Part shown: in pieces, positions 33,538 to 42,256 of the stretch | Numbering within the stretch: the first letter of the stretch is position 1 | Layout of the letters: every line of letters starts with the position of its first letter | NCBI RefSeq assembly: GCF_007197575.1 | Contig: NZ_CP041616.1 | Location: 682,001-746,000, forward strand | DNA length: 64,000 nucleotides | From: Ornithinimicrobium ciconiae | Lineage (GTDB): Bacteria > Actinomycetota > Actinomycetes > Actinomycetales > Dermatophilaceae | Direction: 5' to 3' | Position numbers and translations under genes: made by a program | The notes under the pieces: generated by a model | Told to the model about the DNA's origin: nothing | Databases searched by the model: none | Seen by the model: only the letters and a program-made list of their open reading frames with translations

Positions 33538-34560
33538 ATGCCCGACACCGCCCTGCTGCTCGGCGGCACCGGCACCCTGCGCCGCACAGCGGAACTGCTC
33601 GCCATGGACGGCTGGCAGGTCACGGTCACCGGGCGCGACGCCTCGGCGACGCCGCAGCACTGGGCGGGTCTCGGCATACGCATGGTGGTCGCGGACCGGT
33701 CCGATGCCCAGGCGACCTCGGCGCTGGTCGGGGACGGGGTCGGCCTGCTGGTGGACGGACAGTGCTACACGCCGCAGCAGGCGCAGGAGCTGGCTCGGTG
33801 GTCCCGCCGGTGCGCCTCCACCGTGATGCTGTCCGCCAAGGCGGTGTATGCCGACCGGCACGGCCGCCACCTCAACTCACCCGAGGCACCGGACTGGGAG
33901 GGGGCGGTCGCGGAGGGGCAGCCGACGATGGCCTATGCGGGCCAGGAGTTCCGCTCGGCGGAGGGTTATGGCGCCAACAAGGCCGAGGCGGAGCGGGTGC
34001 TCCGGTCCGAGGGACAGCGGGTCTCGGTGCTGCGGCCGAGCAAGATCCACGGTGCCGGGGTGCGGCAACCACGCCTGTGGGGTGTGCTCGCGCGGGTGCT
34101 GGCCGGGCGCACCGCGATGCCGGTCGTGCGCGGTGGGGTGGTGGAGTCGACCACCTCGACCGAGGCGCTGGCACGCACCGTCCTGGCGTGCGCGGGCCGC
34201 CCGGGTGAGCGGGTGCTCAACGTGGCCGATGGGGATCCACGACCTGCTCGTGAACTGCTCCGCGAGGCGGCCGAGCTCGCCGGGGGCGACCTGGAGCTGG
34301 TGGAGGTCGACGGCGGCCACTGTGCGGAGTCAGTGGGCCGTCTGCCGTGGACGCTCGACATGGTGCTGGACACCGCGGCGGCCCGAACGCTGGGGGTGCC
34401 GGTGACCTCGTTCGCCGACGGAGCCGTGGCCGAGCTCGACTGGTTGCGCTCGCTCGCCCGGCGGGAACCGGACGGCACGTGGGCGCTGCCCGGGTGGCTG
34501 GACGTCGAGGGGCCGGACCTGGCTGCCGAGGACGCCTGTCTCAGCGCCTGGCCTCGATGA
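33538..34560 (+). CDS. NAD(P)-binding epimerase/reductase-like protein
   Basis: A 340-residue Rossmann-fold protein with ALLLGGTGTLRRTAELL at the N-terminus. A LSAKAVYAD segment and a YGANKAEAERVL segment (Y-x3-K) sit where extended short-chain dehydrogenases place their catalytic pair, then VLRPSKIHGAG. Overall it resembles NAD-dependent epimerase/dehydratase relatives used as sugar or flavonoid reductases. GGAAGG precedes ATG 33538. The substrate is unknown. The 3' end overlaps the convergent methyltransferase by 20 bp. Confidence 0.72.
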   Translation: MPDTALLLGGTGTLRRTAELLAMDGWQVTVTGRDASATPQHWAGLGIRMVVADRSDAQATSALVGDGVGLLVDGQCYTPQQAQELARWSRRCASTVMLSAKAVYADRHGRHLNSPEAPDWEGAVAEGQPTMAYAGQEFRSAEGYGANKAEAERVLRSEGQRVSVLRPSKIHGAGVRQPRLWGVLARVLAGRTAMPVVRGGVVESTTSTEALARTVLACAGRPGERVLNVADGDPRPARELLREAAELAGGDLELVEVDGGHCAESVGRLPWTLDMVLDTAAARTLGVPVTSFADGAVAELDWLRSLARREPDGTWALPGWLDVEGPDLAAEDACLSAWPR

Positions 34561-35293
34561 GGTGCCGCGTGGAGTGGGCCACCACGGGCTGCCCCGCGCG
34601 CAGCTGGGCATCCAGCTCGAGCAGCACCGAGCGATAGCGCTCGACGCTGAAGTCGGGCACCCACCACACGCACTTGCGCAGGATCCACACGACCGCCCCG
34701 ATGTCGTGGAACTCCATCCGACACCGCGCGGTCCGCAGCGCGACCACGGTCAGGCCGGCCGCCTCGGCCGCGGCGGACTCCACCCCCGGGTCACGACCAC
34801 TGGGGCGGTCCCACACCTCCGGCGCCACGAAGTGGGCGATCAGCTCGGCTGCGGACCCGGGTCCGACGTGCTGGGCCAGATAGGTCCCGCCGTCGACCAG
34901 CACCCGGTGGATCTCGGGCCAGTCATGCGCGATCGGGTGCCGCGAGGTGACCAGCTCAAACGAGCGGTCCGGCAGTGGAATCCCTTGCGCCGCAGAGGTG
35001 TCCACCACTTCGACGCCACGTGGCCCGAGGCGTGCCCGGGCCCGGGCCAGGTTGGGCGGCCACGCCTCGGTCGCCACCATCCGCGGCGGGAGGGTCGGCG
35101 TCTCGTCGAGCACCTCACCGCCACCGGTGTCCAGGTCCAGCGCGGAGGAGGCGGACGCCAGACGCTGAGCCTGGCGCGCGGCATACCCCCACGGGGGACG
35201 CTCCTCCGTCGCCCGCCCCGCCAGCCAGCCAAAGCCCCATCCCGAGACGTCGGCTGCCTCCGCCTCTGCCACCAACTCCTCGAACGACCGCAT
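34541..35293 (-). CDS. Methyltransferase-like protein
   Basis: 250 residues of SAM-methyltransferase type. Motif I is ALDLDTGGGEVLDE (about residues 50-63), followed by MVATEAWPPNLARARARL, a PDRSFELVTSRHP acidic motif and the VLVDGGTYLAQHVGPG loop. Relatives are often annotated as class I methyltransferases of unknown target. The chosen ATG has no strong ribosome site, but conserved sequence begins soon after it. Confidence 0.72.
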   Translation of the reverse strand: MRSFEELVAEAEAADVSGWGFGWLAGRATEERPPWGYAARQAQRLASASSALDLDTGGGEVLDETPTLPPRMVATEAWPPNLARARARLGPRGVEVVDTSAAQGIPLPDRSFELVTSRHPIAHDWPEIHRVLVDGGTYLAQHVGPGSAAELIAHFVAPEVWDRPSGRDPGVESAAAEAAGLTVVALRTARCRMEFHDIGAVVWILRKCVWWVPDFSVERYRSVLLELDAQLRAGQPVVAHSTRHLIEARR

Positions 35294-35351
35294 CAGGGGA
35301 GTATGCCGTCCGCTCGCCAACTCGCCCGGCGAGCCCGCGTGACGGGGCAGC

Positions 35352-35873
35352 TCACTCGCCGGTAGCGCCGTCGATCCGCTGACGGAGGAGGTCCGCGTGA
35401 CCGTTGTGGCGCGCATACTCCTCGATCATGTGGACATAGATCCATCGCAGCGTGATGTCGTTCCCGGAGCTGCTGCGCGTCAGGACCGTGTCGAGGTCGG
35501 TGACGCCACCCGCGAAGGCACGCGAGCGCTCGACGGTGCCGCGATAGGTCGCGAGGTCGTCGGCCACCACGGCGTCGGCGACATTGTCGAAGTCACCGTC
35601 AGGGTCGGCCTTGCTCCAGTAGATCCCGGGGATCTGGCCGTCGGTCAGGTCGTTGTTGAACCACGCCTCGACCTCGGCGAGGTGGCGCACCAGGCCCAGC
35701 AGGGTCAGCGTCGACGGCTCGCACGAGCGGGTCTTGAGCTGCTCGTCCGAGAGCCCCTCGCACTTGCGCAGCAGCGTGTCGCGGTGGAAGTCGAGGAAGC
35801 CCTCGAGGATGGCTCGCTCCGGCCCGGAGTGCGGTGGGTCCTGACGGTTGGTGGCAAAGGCGTTGTCAGTCAT
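35352..35873 (-). CDS. DinB-family (DUF664) protein
   Basis: A 173-residue four-helix protein. The DinB/DUF664 metal triad is visible: LVRHLAEVEAWFNN (first His), and WIYVHMIEEYARHNGHADLL near the C-terminus (H-x3-E and a later H). Actinobacterial members include mycothiol-dependent transferases and isomerases. No substrate is indicated by neighbours. ATG 35873 fits the family start. Confidence 0.85.
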   Translation of the reverse strand: MTDNAFATNRQDPPHSGPERAILEGFLDFHRDTLLRKCEGLSDEQLKTRSCEPSTLTLLGLVRHLAEVEAWFNNDLTDGQIPGIYWSKADPDGDFDNVADAVVADDLATYRGTVERSRAFAGGVTDLDTVLTRSSSGNDITLRWIYVHMIEEYARHNGHADLLRQRIDGATGE

Positions 35874-35997
35874 GGGCGTCCAATGTACGGACCAGGTCGT
35901 GGCGCGGCACCAGGTTTTGCGCCACGCCGGTGACGTGGTGCGGGAACCCGGCAGGGGCATGCGCCGTCGCAGGAGCAGGAATGATGGGCCGCGCCAC

Positions 35998-36085
35998 GGC
36001 AGATGGGCAACGGCAGATGGGCAACGGCAGATGGGCAACGGCAGATCGGCAACGACGCCGACCGGCAACGACGCCGACCGGCAAC
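35998..36085. repeat. Two adjoining tandem repeats upstream of the 36103 gene
   Basis: Four 14-bp units GGCAGATSGGCAAC (35998-36053) continue directly into two 16-bp units GACGCCGACCGGCAAC (36054-36085). They share GGCAAC, so the second array probably evolved from the first. They end 17 bp before the start codon of the next gene and may lie in its leader. Confidence 0.85.
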
Positions 36086-36102
36086 GACGAGGGAGCGCAA
36101 CG

Positions 36103-36726
36103 ATGGGCACGGACACTGCGGGCAGCAGGACCTGGTTGGCAGCGGGGGGAGGTGCGGTTGTCGGGGCAGCCGCGGCGGTGGCAGTCCTCGTCGCCCTGGG
36201 CTGGTCGGGTGAGAGAGCCTCCGGCGCCGACACGCTGACGCTGCCGGAGACGGCAGCAGGTCTGCGCCTCCAGACGATCGTGGAGGAGGAGGTGAGAGGC
36301 GAGGCGATCGAGGGGCAGGTGCAGGCGCTCGCCGAGACGGCCGAGCTGTTGTCGATGAGCCGCGGGGAGGCGGCCACGGACGTGCAGGTCTACTCCGATG
36401 ATGAGTTTGAGGAGCGCGTCACGATCTGGGTCGTGGCGGACGAGTCGCCGGCGCTGTGGAGCTCCCGGGACAGCGACGCGATGGCCGAGCTGATGGTCCT
36501 GGAGACGCCGATGGAGTGGGTCGAGCGCGATGGTGAGGTGGAGTGCCTCGTCGAGCCAATCCAGCTGGTGCGGCGTGACAGTGGCGGTGAGGTGGAGACG
36601 CGGGTCTCGCGGTGCCAGCTGGTGCAGGACGGCGTGACTTTGCTGCTCGAGGGGACCAGGCACGACACGGTCAGCCGCCCGGCTGAGATCCTGCGCGACG
36701 TGGCCACCCACCTCGAGCGCGGCTGA
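36103..36726 (+). CDS. Signal-anchored protein of unknown function
   Basis: A 207-residue protein with one N-terminal membrane helix (WLAAGGGAVVGAAAAVAVLV, residues 10-29) and a soluble alpha/beta domain that is likely outside. Two cysteines (EVECLVEP and VSRCQLV) could form a disulfide. No known family was recognised. GAGGGAG precedes the ATG. The leader contains short tandem repeats. It may be expressed alone. Confidence 0.6.
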   Translation: MGTDTAGSRTWLAAGGGAVVGAAAAVAVLVALGWSGERASGADTLTLPETAAGLRLQTIVEEEVRGEAIEGQVQALAETAELLSMSRGEAATDVQVYSDDEFEERVTIWVVADESPALWSSRDSDAMAELMVLETPMEWVERDGEVECLVEPIQLVRRDSGGEVETRVSRCQLVQDGVTLLLEGTRHDTVSRPAEILRDVATHLERG

Positions 36727-36755
36727 GGGGTTTTGCGGGGCCGGGGCGTGGCACC

Positions 36756-37280
36756 ATGCCACCTGTGATGCTCCCCACTGCTCCCGTGCCACCTGCCGCC
36801 GTCGAGGGTGGACCCGGCTGGGTCCTTGACGGGGCGAGCCTGCTGCCACGCATCACCGACCTGGCGGCCTTCCGAGAGGGGATGAACACGGACCCGCTGG
36901 CCGACGCCGTCGAGGCCCTCTGGTCGGGTGACCCGGTCCGCGCACGTGAGCTGCTGCATACGGCAGATCCCACCGTGCGGGTGTGCGCCCTGCTCGCCGA
37001 CTGCTCCCGCGACCTGGGGGACGTGGACGACGCACTGCAGACGTATGCCGACCTGATGGCCGAGTGCACCGACACACCCTGGGAGCCGGTCCTGCGCCAG
37101 CACCACGGCAAGTCGCTGCTGGCCGCCGGGCGGATCGAGGAGGCCCTCGCCGAGTTCGAGACGGCGCACGCGATGCGGGTCGCGGCCGGGGCGCCGGCCG
37201 ACCTGGTCGCCTCCAGCGCCCAGGCGTGTGAGCGTGCCCGGCAGCTCGTCACGGCCGGGCACCTCGAGACCGAGAGATAA
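36756..37280 (+). CDS. TPR-like protein of unknown function
   Basis: A 174-residue soluble protein. The second half forms helical pairs resembling tetratricopeptide repeats: DVDDALQTYADLMAEC and RIEEALAEFETAHAMRVAAG. These fit a small bacterial scaffold or regulator. The first 40 residues are Pro-rich. It starts at ATG 36756 or the in-frame ATG 36768. No enzymatic motif is seen. Confidence 0.6.
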   Translation: MPPVMLPTAPVPPAAVEGGPGWVLDGASLLPRITDLAAFREGMNTDPLADAVEALWSGDPVRARELLHTADPTVRVCALLADCSRDLGDVDDALQTYADLMAECTDTPWEPVLRQHHGKSLLAAGRIEEALAEFETAHAMRVAAGAPADLVASSAQACERARQLVTAGHLETER

Positions 37281-37343
37281 CCCGTCACCCCTCGACACCA
37301 ACCTTCGGCACCCTCCCCGCGTTGAGTAGGGGAGGAGGTGCCC

Positions 37344-37844
37344 GTGAGCGGTGACCAGGAGCAGGAGTTCGAGGCGTGGGCGGTGTCGCGCCAGCGCGGC
37401 TTCCTGCGCTCGGCGATCTTGCTGACGGGCGACCAGTCCGCCGCGGAGGATCTCGTCCAGGAGGCTCTGCTCAAGGTTGCCGACCGGTGGTCGCGGCTGC
37501 GGCACGAGGCACCCGACGCCTATGCGCGGCGGATCATCTACAACGCCGCGGTGTCCCGCTGGCGACGCCGTCGTCGTGAGACCCCGATGGCCGACCTGCC
37601 CGAGACGGGTGTCGCGGGCCGGAGCGAGGCGTGGGTGGCGGGGGCCGATGTCCGGGCGGCGCTGCAGGCGCTGACGCCGAGACAGCGGGCGGTGCTGGTG
37701 CTGCGCTATTACGACGACCTGTCCGAGCAGCAGATCGCGCAGACCCTGGGCGTCACCGCGGGCACCGTCAAGAGTCAGGCGCACGTGGCGCTGCGCCGGC
37801 TCCGCGAGGAGTTCGGCGTCATGGTTGTCGAGGAGGCCCGATGA
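37344..37844 (+). CDS. SigE-family ECF sigma factor
   Basis: A 166-residue actinobacterial sigma factor with FEAWAVSRQRGFLRSAILLT then GDQSAAEDLVQEALLKVADRW (region 2) and ALTPRQRAVLVLRYYDDLSE then QQIAQTLGVTAGTVKSQAHV (region 4), the SigE-family (SACE) layout. GTG 37344 is preferred to 37338 because GGAGGAGG lies 5 nt upstream of it. The stop overlaps the next gene by 4 bp, so the downstream membrane protein is its probable regulator. Confidence 0.9.
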   Translation: MSGDQEQEFEAWAVSRQRGFLRSAILLTGDQSAAEDLVQEALLKVADRWSRLRHEAPDAYARRIIYNAAVSRWRRRRRETPMADLPETGVAGRSEAWVAGADVRAALQALTPRQRAVLVLRYYDDLSEQQIAQTLGVTAGTVKSQAHVALRRLREEFGVMVVEEAR

Positions 37845-38932
37845 GTGACCTGCGTGAGTTCCTGGATCGTGGCGTCGCCGGCGCCCCCGATGTGGACCTG
37901 GTGGAGGGCGTATGGCGGACCGCTCGCCGGCGTCGCCGGAACCGCCGTCTCGTGGCCGGGTCTGCCGTGGTTGCGGTGGCGGGCGGTGGCTTCGCGGTGA
38001 GCCAGTGGGATCGTGACCCGGTCGACCTGGCGCCGGCCGTCCAGACCACGCTGGCACCCGAGCCGGTGGATGACCTGCTGATGGCGAACCAGGCCTTCCT
38101 GGACGGGATGCGCGCCAGCGGGGTCCAGGTGGACTACCGACCGCTGAAGAGCCCCCGGCTGGCCATCAGTCCGGCTGCCGCCTATGTCGTCGTCGGGGAG
38201 GTGTGGGACATCCGGCCCCGTGGGGACGACTTCGTGGTCACCGTCGACGTGGCAGAGACCATCCCGGACAACCCGCTCGCGGCCGAGCGGATGGACGTCC
38301 TGCTGGACAGCGGTCCGCTGCACGAGGTGACCCCGCAGATGAGCGCGGCCGTCGGTGGGCCCGTGCTTGTGGTCCTGCGCAACCAGGTGCAACCGCTGGA
38401 CGCCAGCGCGCCGGTGAGGCCCTATGTCGATGGCTTCTGGATCGACGTGCCCGGTGGGATCGGCAACCCCTACACCGACTACACGAGGATGCCGCAGGAC
38501 TGGCCGTCGGTCGGCTCGGTGGACGAGCTGGCGGCCGTGCTGTCGGACGCTGAGGTCGCCGCCCGGCCGGTGCAGCCGCCGCCACCGGAGATGGAGTGCT
38601 CGACGTCGTGGCAGAACCCGCCGTCGCTGTACGCCACCGGCCTGAGCGCACCGGCTCTCGAGACGGCGAACGATCTCATCGGCCTGGCTGCGTACTGCGA
38701 CGAGGACGGGCTGATCGCCCGCGCGCTCGCCGACGGCACCACCGTCTCGGTCGGGGAGGGCACGGTCGCTGAGCAGCTGGCGACCCCAGACGACAACGGC
38801 GCCTACCTCCGGCTCGAGGCAACTTTCGGGGTCCCGTCGACAACCGAGGGGACCCGGCACGTGTTCGAGAGTGAGGGCTGGCGGGTCGTCATCGACAGCG
38901 ATGGGCGCTGGGTCGAGTTCAGCCGTCCGTAG
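37841..38932 (+). CDS. Single-pass membrane partner of the sigma factor
   Basis: 363 residues: a short cytosolic domain (MSDLREFLDRGVAGAPDVDLV), an RRRRRNRR basic stretch, a TM helix (LVAGSAVVAVAGGGFAVS, about residues 37-54) and a large outer region without recognised domains. Conserved-looking Cys (MECSTSWQN and LAAYCDEDG) may pair. It lacks the zinc anti-sigma motif. Co-translation with the sigma factor suggests anti-sigma or signal-sensing function. The first 20 residues resemble the short anti-sigma segment of SigE-linked proteins. Confidence 0.65.
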   Translation: MSDLREFLDRGVAGAPDVDLVEGVWRTARRRRRNRRLVAGSAVVAVAGGGFAVSQWDRDPVDLAPAVQTTLAPEPVDDLLMANQAFLDGMRASGVQVDYRPLKSPRLAISPAAAYVVVGEVWDIRPRGDDFVVTVDVAETIPDNPLAAERMDVLLDSGPLHEVTPQMSAAVGGPVLVVLRNQVQPLDASAPVRPYVDGFWIDVPGGIGNPYTDYTRMPQDWPSVGSVDELAAVLSDAEVAARPVQPPPPEMECSTSWQNPPSLYATGLSAPALETANDLIGLAAYCDEDGLIARALADGTTVSVGEGTVAEQLATPDDNGAYLRLEATFGVPSTTEGTRHVFESEGWRVVIDSDGRWVEFSRP

Positions 38933-39350
38933 CCGTGGCGCCCCTCCCATCGTGGGTGTGCCGCTCCTGCTGGCGCCAGGCAGCCGAGGAGATCCTGATC
39001 AGCGGCAGCTGCAAGGGCAGTCGAGCCAGACTGACCGCGAAGGACGCCAGGGACCTCGGGTCGCGCCGGCGGGCCGCACGGCGGCCGAGGTCCACGGACA
39101 TCTGAGCGTTCGCCGGCCAGACCGCGGTGAGCAGTGCTGTGCTGGCCAGACCAGCGACCGGGCGGGTCCGCGGATGCATCAGCCCGGCCGCGCAGGCGAG
39201 CTCCGCCACCCCTGAGGCCAGCACCAAGGGCCGCGACCAGCGGCGCAGCGGGCGAGGAATGATCGGCTCAAAGGTCTCCGGGCGGACCAGGTGGATCACG
39301 CCGGACACGGCGAACGGGACGATCACCAGGGGCAGACCTCGAGGTTCCAT
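38919..39350 (-). CDS. DoxX-like small membrane protein
   Basis: A 143-residue protein with three to four hydrophobic helices (LVIVPFAVSGVIHLVRPETF, LVLASGVAELACAAGLMH, VAGLASTALLTAVWPANAQM). The family pattern is the GxxHLxxP and ELxCAAGL arrangement of DoxX/DUF-type membrane proteins. The role is unknown. It is divergent from a TetR gene, with two tandem operator-like repeats between them, so it may be a target of that repressor. It overlaps the convergent 37841 gene by 14 bp. Confidence 0.75.
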   Translation of the reverse strand: MEPRGLPLVIVPFAVSGVIHLVRPETFEPIIPRPLRRWSRPLVLASGVAELACAAGLMHPRTRPVAGLASTALLTAVWPANAQMSVDLGRRAARRRDPRSLASFAVSLARLPLQLPLIRISSAAWRQQERHTHDGRGATATDG

Positions 39351-39378
39351 AAGCCCATTCTGCGGTCCCCGTGGCGAT

Positions 39379-39446
39379 CTCGCCGCGCCGCGAGCAGATT
39401 GCGTGTACCGCTCTCGCCGCGCCGCGAGCAGATTGCGTGCACCGCT
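39379..39446. promoter_or_regulatory. Tandem 34-bp repeat with TetR-like operators
   Basis: Two direct 34-bp units differing at one base (TGTACC/TGCACC). Each contains an imperfect 22-bp palindrome with half-sites GAGCAG and CCGCTC (39392-39413 and 39426-39447). They lie between the divergent DoxX-like and TetR genes, the expected site for the repressor. A double operator would allow cooperative binding. Confidence 0.6.
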
Positions 39447-39467
39447 CTCGGATGTGATGATCCGGGC

Positions 39468-40193
39468 ATGAGTGACGGTGAGCCCAGCGACAGCGCACCC
39501 CAGGCGCCCACCGCGCGGGAGCGCAACCGCGCCGAGGTGATGGCCCAGGTCATGGCCGCCGGCCGTCGTGAACTGGCCGAGCACGGCGCAGACGGCCTGT
39601 CACTGCGGGCTGTCGCGCGCGAGATCGGGATGGTCTCCTCGGCCGTCTACCGCTATGTCGCCAGCCGCGACGAACTGCTCACCCTGCTGATCATCGAGAG
39701 CTACAACGCGGTCGGGCTCGCGGCGGAGCGAGCCTCGGCCACCGAGGGCACCGCGGCTGAGCGGTTCGTCGCGATCGCCAGCGCCGTCCGCGACTGGGCG
39801 AGGGAGCACCCGCAGGAGTACGCACTGCTCCACGGCTCCCCGGTCCCCGGTTACCGCGCGCCCCAGGTCACCGTCATACCGGGCATCCGGGTGCCCACCG
39901 CCATGCTCGCCCTGCTGATCGAGGAGTATGCCGCCGGCCGGGTGAGCGCACCGCCTGAGGGAGAGGACCCACCCGTGAGCCCCGAGCTGAGCAGGCAGCT
40001 CGACGTGGTCCGCGACCACTTCGACGTGGACGTCCCGGACGACGTGCTGCTGCGGGGGATGAGTGCCTGGACCCAGGTCTATGGCCTGATCAGCTTCGAG
40101 CTGTTCGGACAGTTCGCCAACACCTTCGAGCCGGCCGATGACTTCATGGGATACCAGTTCTCGCTGGCTGCGACGCGCGTGGGGATCGCTTGA
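39468..40193 (+). CDS. TetR-family transcriptional regulator
   Basis: A 241-residue repressor. The N-terminal helix-turn-helix is ELAEHGADGLSLRAVAREIG then MVSSAVYRYVASRDELL. The ligand domain is of the TetR_C type with WAREHPQEYALLHGSPVPGY. Ligand unknown. Its stop overlaps the TTG start of the GMC oxidase, so the oxidase is part of the same transcript and likely autoregulated with it. Tandem operator-like repeats precede it. Confidence 0.9.
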   Translation: MSDGEPSDSAPQAPTARERNRAEVMAQVMAAGRRELAEHGADGLSLRAVAREIGMVSSAVYRYVASRDELLTLLIIESYNAVGLAAERASATEGTAAERFVAIASAVRDWAREHPQEYALLHGSPVPGYRAPQVTVIPGIRVPTAMLALLIEEYAAGRVSAPPEGEDPPVSPELSRQLDVVRDHFDVDVPDDVLLRGMSAWTQVYGLISFELFGQFANTFEPADDFMGYQFSLAATRVGIA

Positions 40194-42010
40194 CCGGGCG
40201 GAGGCGGCGCTGGCCGCAGGGCCACCCTTGGCGCACCGGTGCGGCCGAGCACTGGGACGTCATCGTCGTCGGCTCAGGCTTCGGTGGGTCCGTCGCCGCG
40301 CTGCGACTGGCAGAGAAGGGCTATCGGGTCCTGGTCCTGGAGGCGGGCGCCCGGTTCGCCGACGAGGACTTCGCCACGACGTCGTTCCGGCTGCGACGCT
40401 TCCTGTTCCGCCCGGAGATCGGGTGCTACGGCATACAACGCATTGACACCCTCGACAACGCGATGATCCTGTCGGGGGCCGGTGTCGGCGGTGGCTCGCT
40501 GGTCTATGCCAACACGCTCTATGAGCCGCTCGACGAGTTCTATGCCGACCCCCAGTGGGCGCACATCACGGACTGGCGCTCGGAGTTGGCGCCCTACTAC
40601 GACCAGGCCAAGCGCATGCTCGGAGTGGTGACCAACCCGACCCACACGGCCTCCGACAAGGTGCTCAAACAGGCCGCGGAGGAGCTCGGTGTGGGGGACA
40701 CCTTCCGGCACGCCCCGGTCGGTGTGCACTTCGGTCAGGGTCCGGGTCAGCGCGCGTCAGACCCCTACTTCGGCGGCGCCGGACCTGAGCGCGCCGGCTG
40801 CCTGGAGTGCGGGGAGTGCATGACCGGATGCCGACACAACGCCAAGAACACCCTGGTCAAGAACTATCTGCACCTCGCGGAGGGGCTCGGGGTCGAGATC
40901 CGACCGCTGAGCACGGTGACGCGGATCCGCCCGTTGCAGGGTGGCGGCACGGGGGGAGCGGAAGCGAACCTGCGAAACCACTCGGAAAATACGGGGCCGG
41001 GCAGCGAAACCACTCGGAAAATTGGGTACACCGTGACCGTGCGCGACACGCGGCCGACGCGGCGGGGCACCTACGAGCTCACCGCGGACCACGTCGTCCT
41101 GGCGGCGTCCGCGCTGGGGACCCAGCGGCTGCTGCACCGGCTGCGCGCCGACCGGGACCTGCCCGACCTCTCCCCGCGGCTCGGTGCGCTGTCCCGCACC
41201 AACTCCGAGTCGCTGCTGGGCGCGATCCGCCTGGGGGACGGCCCTGACTACAGCAGGGGGGTGGCCATCACGTCCTCGATCCACCCCGACCCGCAGACGC
41301 ACATCGAGCCGGTGCGCTACGGCCGCGGCAGCAACGCGATGTCGGCCCTGCAGACCGTGCTGACCGACGAGGTCGAGGGCACACCGCGCTGGCGGACCTG
41401 GACGGCAGAGCTGTGGCGACAGCGACGGGTCCTGCTCAAGATCACCGATCTGAGGCACTGGTCGGAGCGCACTGTGATCGCGCTGGTGATGCAGTCCCTG
41501 GACAACTCGATCACGACCTACCCACGTCGCAGTCGCCTCACCGGGCGGCAGGTCCTGGGCAGCAGACAGGGCCACGGGACGCCGAACCCGACGTGGATCC
41601 CGGTGGCCAACGAGGCGGTGCGGCGGATGGCCCGGATCGTCGGCGGTGTGCCCGGCGGCAACATCGGCGAGCAGTTCAACCGCCCCCTGACGGCGCACTT
41701 CCTCGGGGGTTGCGTGATCGGGGAGAGCGCCAAGACGGGTGTCATCGACCCCTATCACCGGGTCTTCGGCTATCCCGGGCTGCACATCGTTGACGGATCG
41801 GCCATCTCGGCCAACCTCGGCGTCAACCCCTCGCTGAGCATCACCGCCCAGGCCGAGCGGGCCATGGCGCTGTGGCCCAACAAGGGTGAGACGGATCCTC
41901 GACCCACCCTAGGGGAGCCGTATGCCGTCACGCGCCCGGTCCCGCCCCGCACCCCCGCGGTCCCCGGCCCGGCACCCGGTGCCCTGCGGCTCCCGATCAC
42001 CCCGGTCTAA
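40190..42010 (+). CDS. GMC oxidoreductase of the ChoD/cholesterol-oxidase type
   Basis: 606 residues. The FAD fold is VIVVGSGFGGSVAALRLAEK, with SGAGVGGGSLVYANTLY following. A four-cysteine motif CLECGECMTGCRHNAKNT matches the ChoD subfamily of actinobacterial sterol-type oxidases. The C-terminal catalytic block is LTAHFLGGCVIGES and then GLHIVDGSAISANLGVNPSL. The substrate may be a sterol or other hydrophobic alcohol. TTG 40190 overlaps the TetR stop. An in-frame insert near residues 262-278 derives from a short repeat (40972-41023). Confidence 0.85.
   Translation: MTGRRRRWPQGHPWRTGAAEHWDVIVVGSGFGGSVAALRLAEKGYRVLVLEAGARFADEDFATTSFRLRRFLFRPEIGCYGIQRIDTLDNAMILSGAGVGGGSLVYANTLYEPLDEFYADPQWAHITDWRSELAPYYDQAKRMLGVVTNPTHTASDKVLKQAAEELGVGDTFRHAPVGVHFGQGPGQRASDPYFGGAGPERAGCLECGECMTGCRHNAKNTLVKNYLHLAEGLGVEIRPLSTVTRIRPLQGGGTGGAEANLRNHSENTGPGSETTRKIGYTVTVRDTRPTRRGTYELTADHVVLAASALGTQRLLHRLRADRDLPDLSPRLGALSRTNSESLLGAIRLGDGPDYSRGVAITSSIHPDPQTHIEPVRYGRGSNAMSALQTVLTDEVEGTPRWRTWTAELWRQRRVLLKITDLRHWSERTVIALVMQSLDNSITTYPRRSRLTGRQVLGSRQGHGTPNPTWIPVANEAVRRMARIVGGVPGGNIGEQFNRPLTAHFLGGCVIGESAKTGVIDPYHRVFGYPGLHIVDGSAISANLGVNPSLSITAQAERAMALWPNKGETDPRPTLGEPYAVTRPVPPRTPAVPGPAPGALRLPITPV
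40972..41023. repeat. Paired 19-bp repeat inserted in the GMC oxidase
   Basis: GCGAAACCACTCGGAAAAT occurs twice (40972-40990 and 41004-41022), in a low-GC context unusual for this gene. It encodes LRNHSEN and ETTRKIG. It resembles, on the opposite strand, the AATTTTGAGAGAGGTTTCG repeats at 54535-54620 (15 of 18 bases). Confidence 0.75.
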
Positions 42011-42082
42011 CCTGCCTCGCGCCCACCGGTCACGGTGTGACGCACCGCCCTCCCGCGCGCCCTGCAGACCCCGCGCCACCGC

Positions 42083-42152
42083 GTCTTGGAGCCGGCTGTG
42101 TCTCTTCGAGCCGGTTACAACCGGGCCGAAGAGACACATCAGGCTCCAAGAC
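42083..42152. other. 70-nt composite palindrome between convergent genes
   Basis: Nested arms GTCTTGGAGCC/GGCTCCAAGAC, TGTGTCTCTTCG/CGAAGAGACACA and GCCGGTT/AACCGG around a 3-nt loop, with small bulges. It is stable on either strand, between the GMC oxidase and the M28 peptidase. It may be a bidirectional terminator or a small mobile-element relic. Confidence 0.6.
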
Positions 42153-42198
42153 ACCGCCGACGGGCATCGTAGGCAGAGGCGCCAGGGTGACGGCAGCA

Positions 42199-42230
42199 CT
42201 GCGCCCCAGGACCGAGATCCTGGGGCGCAG
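42199..42230 (-). terminator. Hairpin after the M28 peptidase gene
   Basis: Perfect 13-bp stem CTGCGCCCCAGGA/TCCTGGGGCGCAG with a 6-nt loop, 26 bp beyond the peptidase stop. No T-run follows. Confidence 0.65.
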
Positions 42231-42256
42231 TCCTCTGACGGTCGGTGACCGCGCGA

